DNA from: Massospora cicadina | Lineage: Eukaryota; Entomophthoromycota; Entomophthoromycetes; Entomophthorales; Entomophthoraceae | Direction: 5' to 3' | DNA length: 64,000 bases | NCBI GenBank assembly: GCA_022478985.1 | Contig: JAKSZP010000013.1 | Span: 340,689-404,688 of the forward strand | In this document: positions 56,236 to 64,000 of the stretch, piece by piece | How the letters are laid out: every line of letters begins with the position of its first letter | Position numbering within the stretch: the stretch's first letter is position 1 | Notes under the pieces: model-generated | The model's database searches: none | Told to the model about the DNA's origin: nothing | What the model saw: the letters and a program-made list of their open reading frames with translations, nothing else | Program-made: the position numbers and the translations under genes

Positions 56236-57480
56236 GTTGTGTTCATCATCTTTAGGGGTTAGTTCCTTTGGTTTGGCAGTAACCAACGGACAAGATCAAA
56301 AAAGTGCCCAGTTTGGTGGCACTTGTGGCACTTAAACTCTTGATGTTGCAATCGTTCAAGGCAGTTTGTTACTCTTCTATTTTGGCTTGTCAACCTTATC
56401 ATTGGTGACATAATTGGCCTTATTAACTCATCTAGGGGGTGGTGTAGGTGCCATTGCCTTAAATTCAGATTTGTACGTCCCTTGTATGTTGAGCAGCTCC
56501 TCATTAAGCGCTTTGAGGGAAATAGCACTCTTGACCGTCAGAGTCATATGTATATTCAGATTTGGATGAATTTATAATGAGCTCAGTAAACCGGTTTTGC
56601 GTTAGGCTGATCCATTATTCCTGTGGTCTATAACTTTTAAGCCTTGAGGTAGTAGTGTGATGCTTAATTTAAAATGACTCATTTTACCCATATTCATCAA
56701 CAGGAACTCCTGCTTTATATTCTGAACATTCTTATTCACAACTGAACTCGAAGAGTAAGATGTTCTTGACTTTGGTGCAAGATAATCCAGGTCTTAAGCT
56801 TGCGCTGAGAATACCTTGAGCCTCACAGGTCTCATGCATCCTTATACATGGTGAGCCTTCTGGCGATCGCTAGCGCCATCATTTTAATTTCGTACATTTG
56901 GAGGAAACCCACAATTTTCCCCTCGCCAGGTGTATACATAGTCTTGAAGTAAGATGTAAAGTTGGGCTTCTTAAACGGGATCAGCGTGTATCATAGTTGG
57001 CTGAGTATAAGTTCTGACCAGTTGTGGTGCGTTCATTTGAGTGATCCACATATGTGCCTCCACTTAAGTTTAGGTTGATTAGAGGTAGGCTCTGGCAAAG
57101 TTTGCATCTGTGCCTTCAGATCTTTTATACTCTTATCCATTATAAACACTTTGTTGTTGTGCTGTTCCAGACACTCTCCATATTCATTCAGAGCGGTGAT
57201 ATTTTTGTCATTCTCTTTTTGAGCAATTCCTTTTTCAAAGCTCTTAAAAGTAGCTTTTACTTGACAATTGGTGATGGTTCTCTCACAATAGGTAGTGAGG
57301 CAATTGAGGCTCTTCTGGAGGTCTCCTTGACATTCTCAGGATTAGTGCATAGACCATGCACTTCAATAACTGGGTATGAAGTCTATTTTGGATTGTATCC
57401 TCCTCACTCACCAGGAGTTCAGAGGAATCCACTCCATTGTACACCTCCATATCCTCATCATCGTCAACATGCTTAGAAGA
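56236..57480 (-). pseudogene. Ty3 Gag remnant with zinc knuckle (E6)
   Basis: The 56259-56528 frame reads FKCHKCHQTGHFFDLVRWLL. The knuckle begins CHKCHQTGH (CX2CX4H) and lacks the final Cys. Upstream, the minus strand to 57480 is the capsid region, too broken to read motifs. Element B is inserted just downstream. Confidence 0.6.
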
Positions 57481-57514
57481 ACTTAAAGATTAATGCTAAG
57501 TCATGATAGTGCCA

Positions 57515-57533
57515 CCCCTGTAGTGAGGACCAA
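57515..57533 (-). promoter_or_regulatory. Primer-binding site of E6
   Basis: The minus strand reads TTTGGTCCTCACTACAGGG next to the 5' LTR, matching the sites of E7 and E2. Confidence 0.65.
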
Positions 57534-58718
57534 AGTCAGCGCGCCAGCCTTTGCTCGCTTAGCTTTAGAGGCTGTCTTGTTGCTCATAAAGGTTTACTTC
57601 GCGCAGAATAGAAACCAGACAACCTTCTATAACATCACAATCGCTCTTGGTAAGCAAATCTTTTTTGCTACCCCTTATAGTATTGATCACTTGGTTAAAC
57701 TTTCCTCTTGCATGGCATACTTCTTGACACACTTAGACATTTTTGACATACGTTGGTCCTTAGGACTCAACAGGAACCTTTCCAAGATCTTCCTTGGCGT
57801 TATCAGCACCAAGGTATCATTAACAGAGAATGTCTTCTTCCAATTTGGTCAATTCCAGACTGGATATTAGTAATTACTCCACTTTATACAACAAAACTGC
57901 AAACAAAAAATAAACTACAGATTCTGTAGAAAGGCTTTTTAATAAAGAGAAAAATTGAAGTTTTTATACTTCAAGGTACATTCAAGGTATAAAAGTAAAT
58001 GTGATATTGAAGAATAATTGGGATTTGGGTTTCAATATCATTATTTAATTAAGAATCTCTAAAAAGTAGTCTTATGACTGCAGATTTTGTTGCTTCATTC
58101 ATTTTAGATAATTCCTGTAGCCATGAGCTCTGTCTCACTGTAGTTACCACTGAACCTGGATGTTTAGGGGCCTTTGCACTAGGTCCCGCTTCTGGGTTTT
58201 AGACCATTGTACTCTCTTCAAATTTGGTTGATTACCTGATTTAGTAATCCTCATCTTAACTTCAGGTTTTACCAATGGTGCTCCTATGGTGCGCCTCACA
58301 TCATGGCTTCAAGTCACTCTGGAAATTGGATAATGGCCAGATTTGGTAATATTTGCTTTTGAGCCCCAGATGCTCATGTCAGGGTAATTCAGTTCAATCA
58401 TCATTTTGTCACTGGTGGAATTTTAATTATTTAAGACCCTAAAAGAAAGATAAAGGGGTCATTTTTATAAGGAATTTCAGCAGCAACGTTATCCTCATAA
58501 AACAAATCTCTAAACTCAGCAGGGTGAAAATCATCTTTCATGATGTCATCCTGACTCTATAGAAAAACTTCTTTGTTCATCTTCGTCTATAAAAGGACCT
58601 TGATTGCCACCATCTGTGGTGATCTGTATACCCATACCTCCACTGGTTTACCAGTTAATTGTACTTACTCCTCTGAAAAAAATGAATTGAAACACCAATT
58701 GTAGCCTCATCCGAGGCA
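57534..58718 (-). repeat. 5' LTR of E6 (1185 bp)
   Basis: Partner of 43701-44887. Divergence is clearly greater than between the E7 LTRs, consistent with E6 being older than the element nested in it. Confidence 0.8.
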
Positions 58719-58723
58719 AGTGG
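58719..58723. repeat. Target-site duplication of E6, right copy
   Basis: AGTGG, compared with GGTGG at 43696-43700. Confidence 0.7.
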
Positions 58724-58990
58724 TATGCCAATAGACTACAAGGTTTTCTCTTCAGCATGTCGCACAATGCCTCCCTCAAATCCTAAAGTAAACTGAGGGC
58801 CTCTATCACCAATAACTTCCTAAGGAAAATTAGATTAGTATAATGAGAAGCAAACAACTGTGCTATATTTTAGTTTTTAATGGTTGTCAATTAAGGAAAG
58901 AAAATAGAATAATTTGTGAAGAAGTCTACTCCATACTATAGGACTTCCATTTTTGAAATGCTTAATGGTGCTGATCCCAAGAAACCCAAC
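58719..58990 (-). pseudogene. Integrase core of the chromovirus E4, upstream part
   Basis: On the minus strand EVIGDRGPQFTLGF is the second catalytic Asp block. After a frame change, CDMLKRKPCSLLAYH runs to position 58719, where E6 begins. The missing continuation, HPQSDGQTE, begins at 43700 in the matching frame, so this and 42900-43700 are one integrase split by E6. The first catalytic region near 58940 is readable only as NYSIFFP. Confidence 0.8.
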
Positions 58991-61255
58991 AGTCAACACT
59001 TGCTTTGAGCCTAGTACTTTAGCAAGATTATATTTATTTTAAATAGTATGGCTATTCTCACTAAGATACTAACAAACAGATGTACATTAAATTGTAATAT
59101 GTGAAGTGTTTAATGAGTAAAATCACCTAACAGAGATTAAGAATAAGAAAATAACTTTTTTAGAAAATAGAATCGTTATTTATATGCTATTTCTTACAAT
59201 ATAATCCCCATAAGGGAAATGAACTTTATAATTATAAAAGAAGGGCTGCCTAGATGGGTGCTTTGTATTAGATACCACTTCTAGGTTCTAATTGCCTTTC
59301 TAGTTTAAATTATATAGTTAGGATATGCACTATAGATGTAACATTTAGAATAAACTTTGCAATATTTAAGTTAGTCTTTAGGCTGATACAAAATTGTACC
59401 CTTTTGACGTACTAACATAATTTTTAGCCGCATGAGTTATCTAATAAAATTGTCACTTCAAGTCTCAATCTTACATTACTTCAGTTAATAAATATTTTTC
59501 CCAAGAAAATTGAAAATTTTAAGTCAGACTGAGGTAACTTTCTAGTATTACTTTTATTATTGCTACTGTTCAATTATCCATAAGTTAAATGAAGGGGCTA
59601 TTAAAAAACTTAGGCGTTGGACTTTAAAAGCACAGGTTACTATGCTAAAAATAATAAGGTACTGTTATATGACAGTAACCTTAAAAACTTGCAAAAAAGG
59701 CACTTTTTATCTAGAAGAATAATTTATTAGAAATAATAAAGAGCACAATGTAGTATCTTGTACTGATAAAGACTCAACGGTTTACTATGATATCTTCTCT
59801 TTGTGTTAGGTTCTCCCTAGAAACTTAAAAAAAGCTACCCTTACCATTGGAATCCAGCCCAGATATGCTTCTTCCGCTGGCATTCTTATTGGTGCATTTT
59901 ATGTATACTAAGCAGCACTCAAAAGTGGTAAACTAGCAAGGTAATAATCTAAATTAGGTTAAGGGAGCGAATTACTGGGGCTCAGGGTATCTCCATTGTA
60001 GTCATGATAAGTCAATTGCAATTGAGGTTCCAGAGGATGGCTATCATAAAACTTAAATCCTCATACCAAATATTTTATGCCGGCTAAGGGGGAAAAGCAG
60101 GAAGTTAAGGATGTATATAAATCAAAGTGACTTTTAAACTCATAAGCCATGAGGCAGGCGATCATAAGATTGAGGTAGAAGAAATTACACTGGCAGAGTT
60201 ATAGTAATCTGCCATATATCTAAAACTATAACACCAGAGTAAAAATCACCAAAAGTAAGTTAATACAACGTTGCCAACTCATACGCACTGGCTTCTTCCA
60301 GTGAGCCACTAATGAATTGGGAAGCAGGGCCTAAGTCAATTACCAAAGGGCTGACAAGGTCCCTGAGACTATTCTCCTAGTGCGTGTGCTACAGGAGCCA
60401 CGGATAAACACCCCTTAGAGGACAGTTGCGAGTATTCTTACCCCCAGCAACATGCCCTGACTCCAAGACAAGGTGTATATGGAGGCAATAGCCTTCCCAA
60501 TCTCGCTCTCAAAGTCCAAAACTTATTTGTATAGGCCAAACATGGCCGCTGTTAGACTAAATAATCAATATAAACCTTAAAGACAGTAATAAAAATAATT
60601 AAGGCTTAGGAACGACCTTATTTGATAAATTAGTCAAGTTGATAGAAAACAGAACTGGAGAACCTCCCATTCTCAAGTCCTATCTCTTAAAGCTCTCCGC
60701 TGCAAGGATAGATCAAGCTCATTCACCATGCCTGACGTTTTGTCTCTTGAAACATTCCATAAGCAAACCCCAATTGTTTTAGGCCAGATTGAATTCCGTA
60801 GTGGCTGAACCACCATACCCAATGATCATTCCAATTCTGATTCGAATCCACCTTTAACCTTTAACCACCCACTTTAAAACCATTTGGTTCAACCCCAGGC
60901 CTGATGAAACATCTAACCGTCGTCTTTCCCCGGTCTTAGTCTCAACCTGGAGTCTAGCCAAGACTAATGCTCTCTCACTCCCTCTATCTTCCACACCAGC
61001 CTGTCCTGTCTTATCAAAGATCAGGGCAATGTGACGTTGAGGATAAACCTCAACTGTCACAGCAACACCCTAAGAAATTAAGGGCTGTGCGCTCAAATAC
61101 TCCATAATCAATTGACTGATATCTTTAAGTATTAGTTTAATACATTAAATCAATATTTCACTAACTGATAGTTGGTCAAACCACTTGCAACATTTTTCCC
61201 CACTTAACAACCATCAGGTAACAAACATTAGTGGGGTCAAATAATCTATTTTGAG
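58991..61255. other. AT-rich region, upstream Pol of E4 expected but not readable
   Basis: Minus-strand RNase H and RT of E4 should lie here, but I find no motif on either strand between 59000 and 60600. A less AT-rich stretch at 60700-61080 has short frames on both strands with no recognisable domain. The E4 copy may be truncated or deleted here. Confidence 0.4.
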
Positions 61256-61259
61256 CTAG

Positions 61260-61990
61260 AGGCCGGAGGGCTGAAATATGAGTAGTACTTCTCCAGGAAC
61301 TTAGCATGCACCTGATTGATAAGGTGGCCCTTCATAGGATCCTTAAGAGTGTAGGCATCTGTAGATTTCTTCTCTATGATATCAAAGGCATTCCATTTTA
61401 TGAGCTAGTTTTCTTGTCCGTCCAAAGCCATGGTTGCCATAATACAAGACTGATTCCCCTAAGCCAAAAGTAAGTAAGGGCCAGAGGTCTTCTTTATCAT
61501 GTGCACTAGCCTTGATTTTCTGAGCCAGGGCATTTAGTAAGCAGAACTATGTAGCTGAACTAAGGCTCACGCAAGCTTATCAAGGTATCTACTAGGACTC
61601 AAGATTTTTTTCTTCAACACATGCTTACAAAAGTGGGGAATGCGTACTACTTCCCAGGAAGTAACATAAACGTGTATTGCCCCATAGCTGAATAATGTGA
61701 GAGTTGTAAGAAATTATGGCGAAAGTCAAAAAAATTTTCTACTGGACACTTTGCTTATAGTTACTTACGTAAAATCCCTTCAAGTGTACTTTTTACCATT
61801 TTAATGGTCCGTTGGTCCCATGGTGGTAGGGCGAAGATAATACCCCATGTATACCCATTTAATTATTGATTTTAGAGATCACTTTGAGATGTGAAATTAG
61901 TTCTGTAGTTTATTAACAGAAACTGGGGCATCCGCGCCAATAAATAACATCTTCCAGCTCTCTCTTTCTGCTAGGCATCACTTTTTGAAA
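61260..61990 (-). pseudogene. Ty3 integrase C-terminal remnant (E5)
   Basis: Near 61800-61850 the minus strand reads SSPYHHGTNGPLKW, the integrase loop usually written SxYHPQTNGxxER. At 61270-61410 FDIIEKKSTDAYTLKDPMKG followed by HAKFLEKYY matches the C-terminal GPFxIxxK...YxLxD...VHxxxLKxYY module. It belongs to a Ty3 element other than E4 because it duplicates the same protein region. Confidence 0.7.
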
Positions 61991-61999
61991 ATCAATTCA

Positions 62000-64000
62000 G
62001 CCTTGAAATTTAGCTCCACTAAAGAGATTTGCGAAAACTATTAGCAAATATGGCGGTAAACCCCGCAAAAGAACCCGCGGGCTCGGCCAAACGAGCCAGC
62101 ACCACCCCCAAATGAAGCAACCCCGGTTACCCACCTCAGGGTCAACCATAATCACCCGCTCTCTAGCAGCAGCCGTGAAAGCAGGCACCACCCCCCAACC
62201 TGGAGCTACTTCAACTAGCGCCAGTTCATCTGATCACACTTCTGCAACCTGCACGCCCAACAGCTCTGCATGCGCTGCCTCCCAACAACCTGCTGGGCCC
62301 CCTCCAACCAAGGAGGCCATCACCCACGCTGTTTTAATGGCGTCTGCTCAGTTGAATGCAACTCAGCCCATCCAGGCATTCACCTCCTCCATTGTGTCAG
62401 CTAATTCAGCCTCATCCATTATTGCTGACGCCGTGTTTCTGGCTCTCCCCATGAGGGGCGATACCCAGCTACCTGGCCCCCAAACCCTCGGATGTAAGGT
62501 TGGATTAGCCGCACATTCTGGTTCACTAAGCACCAAATTTGGGATAATCTACTCTTCCCAATGGAGATTCAAATGGTTCGGGTTTCAGAACTTCACACCA
62601 GTTCCAATCCCACCCATCCCATTTAAACCCCATAATTGGCACTTCTCAAGTCGGCGCTTTATCTCCATATGCTGAAAACAACCAATTCACCAATCATCCA
62701 GTGAGTTTTGCCCACAAAATCACAGCAAATACTCGGGCTGAATTTACCCAAATAGATTGGAAAGGTGATGAAACATTGCCCTCCTCCCAATTGTCTGGAG
62801 TTAATACCAATCTGGATGGGCCTCCCCAATTTAGCGAGGCCCAACAATCCGCTTCTCAATTCAATATGCCGCCAGCAACTGCTCAAACATTCCATCAACA
62901 GGGGAACTCCGCAAACTTGTCCAAACCACCAGCTTGCATTCAACCCACGATTGCAGCCCAAAGCAAACACAAACGTACCAAAGGAGCCACTGGGGCGTGG
63001 CAAAAACCTCTGGCACCAACGCTACCCAAAGCTGATCCCCATGAAGTGGCGTTTATTGCTGATGTTAAGAAGAAATGGGCCGAAACTAGAGTGTAAAAAG
63101 CTCTACCTCGCTCAACCCTCTCCCACGCGATTTGCCTTTATTATGGGCTTATCCCTGTTGAATTCTATATGGAGGATTACTTTTCATACTTTGCAGCGAT
63201 CGCGAGACATTCTCAATTAACACCACCATCCATGAATCAGTGGAGGGCCACTACATCGATGTAAGCTTCACTGAAGCTGCCCTTGCTGACCATGCTGCCA
63301 CCCTCCAGGTCATTATTCCGCGTGGATCTCTTTGCATCTCCCACACACGCTTTCACCTGGAGAAAATTTCATGGGTTACTTTTTACAACCTACCAACGAC
63401 TGTTGATCCTGAGTCTCTTAAACTGGCAATCCATCGTGGTTTAATGGAGTTTGGGTCTGTTCTTTCAGTGGACTTTAGCATCCCCTCTTACTATGCTCCC
63501 ACCCAAAGAGCTCATACTGCTAGGGCGTCGTTCATCCCCTCCCCCACTGTATCCCGCAACATTGAGGTTATTCCTCGTGTGGCGGTAGTTGGGGCATGAC
63601 CTGAGATTTTTTTTGTCGACTCTGATCAGGCGCGCCCCCAGTGTTCATAGTGTAACGCCCTTGGACACCTGTATAGTGGCTGCACAGCTCGAAAACAAGC
63701 CTTCTTAGCCACCACCCAGGGGCCTAAACCAGGCCAAAAACGATCCCATGTGGCCGCAGCAGCAATTCCACAACCCACACAATGGGTTCCCGTCCAAGAC
63801 CTGTTCCCTGAGGCCTTACGCCTAGCAGTTGAAATAGCTAACCCCACTATTGGTACGGGATACCTTCGCGCTCATACCCCCTTCCAGTGGGCACCCCTTC
63901 CAATCTCCCATAGTCAACTACCTCTCTCACCAAGCGCAAGGCATCTCCCACAGGGCGCCCTTGTCCAAGCCACCCCCACTAAGGGCTCCCCGGGGCCCCC
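62000..64000 (+). mobile_element. ORF1-type LINE-like element C, 3' part outside the window
   Basis: A GC-richer block starts abruptly near 62000 and runs off the window. It encodes an ORF1-type protein with RRM-like and zinc-knuckle parts in the same order as elements A and B and LINE family 2. AGCTCCACT near its start (62012-62020) also occurs near the 5' ends of A (32577-32585) and B (56196-56204), in the same orientation relative to the gene. Whether endonuclease and RT follow cannot be seen. Confidence 0.65.
62050..64000 (+). pseudogene. ORF1-type protein, Ala/Ser/Thr-rich start, RRM-like region, zinc knuckle (element C)
   Basis: The open stretch 62112-62675 is low-complexity (Ala, Ser, Thr, Pro). 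Frames at 62701-63096 and 63240-63599 continue the protein with shifts between them. The latter holds ISWVTFYNLPTTVDPESLKL and FGSVLSVDFSIPS, an RRM-like pattern parallel to LPTHLPPEVLYQEL in element B. At about 63645-63690 the knuckle reads CS-stop-CNALGHLYSGC, CX2CX4HX4C with a TAG inside the first CxxC. The sequence stays readable to the window end. Likely an RNA-binding ORF1 protein; disabled in this copy. Confidence 0.65.

Larger units (their letters stand above)
43701..58718 (-). mobile_element. Ty3-type LTR retrotransposon E6, host of two further insertions
   Basis: It is bounded by related LTRs (43701-44887 and 57534-58718). Minus-strand internal order is primer-binding site, Gag (57480-56240), protease (54260-53600), dUTPase-like (split 53580-53441 and 47346-47100), RT (46900-46250) and integrase (45730-45200). 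Two other elements, 47352-53435 and 54280-56224, interrupt it. Removing them gives an element of about 7 kb plus duplications. It itself splits the integrase of a chromovirus. Confidence 0.85.

Noticed and set aside
43701..58718. Two unrelated Ty3 fragments rather than one nested element
   Set aside because: Paired 1.2-kb LTRs, a near-matching 5-bp duplication and an integrase frame that resumes across the junction all support one insertion.

Overview
This is a eukaryotic, repeat-saturated, AT-rich stretch in which I recognise no ordinary host gene. Almost everything identifiable is a transposable element: degenerate Ty3-type LTR retrotransposons, LINEs of at least two kinds, a tRNA-derived SINE, and short LINE-like elements that carry only an ORF1-type gene. 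The mix (Ty3 elements with a dUTPase-like domain, one with a chromodomain, and LINEs with an RRM-like plus zinc-knuckle ORF1) suggests a fungus with a large, TE-rich genome. The taxon is an inference; nothing here is diagnostic.

Layout. 1-5366: a Ty3 element on the + strand (protease, dUTPase-like, RT, RNase H, integrase, 3' LTR). 5797-13180: a second Ty3 on the - strand with both LTRs. 13200-23226: AT-rich DNA with a roughly 107-bp tandem array split by a 5'-truncated LINE (15228-17561) and a full-length LINE (17785-23053). 23227-23507: a SINE. About 23538-28799: a second full-length copy of the same LINE in the opposite orientation. 29650-30200: a Ty3 integrase remnant. 30724-32641: ORF1-only element A with a perfect 17-bp target-site duplication (TSD). 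33150-39010: a different, decayed LINE on the - strand. 39200-40300: a possible Gag/protease remnant. 41843-42127: a second SINE. 42400-58990: a nested stack. A chromodomain Ty3 is split inside its integrase gene by a Ty3 element of about 15 kb with 1.2-kb LTRs (43701-58718). That element in turn holds a third Ty3 (47352-53435, TSD CCCTT) and ORF1-only element B (54280-56224). 61260-61990: a Ty3 integrase end. 62000-64000: the start of a third ORF1-type element, cut by the window edge.

How the parts relate. The SINEs, two LINE families and ORF1-only elements A and B end in versions of one 3' tail (core GTCCCCTGGTCAGC). That is what would be expected if SINEs and ORF1-only elements borrow a LINE reverse transcriptase that recognises this tail. 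Elements A and B have nearly the same length (1918 and 1945 bp), homologous proteins with the same C-terminal end, and no endonuclease or RT, so they resemble an ORF1-only ('half-LINE') non-autonomous family. This SINE / ORF1-only / LINE tail-sharing network is the most interesting system in the window. All reading is by eye; identities and alignments were not computed, and most coding regions carry stops and frameshifts.
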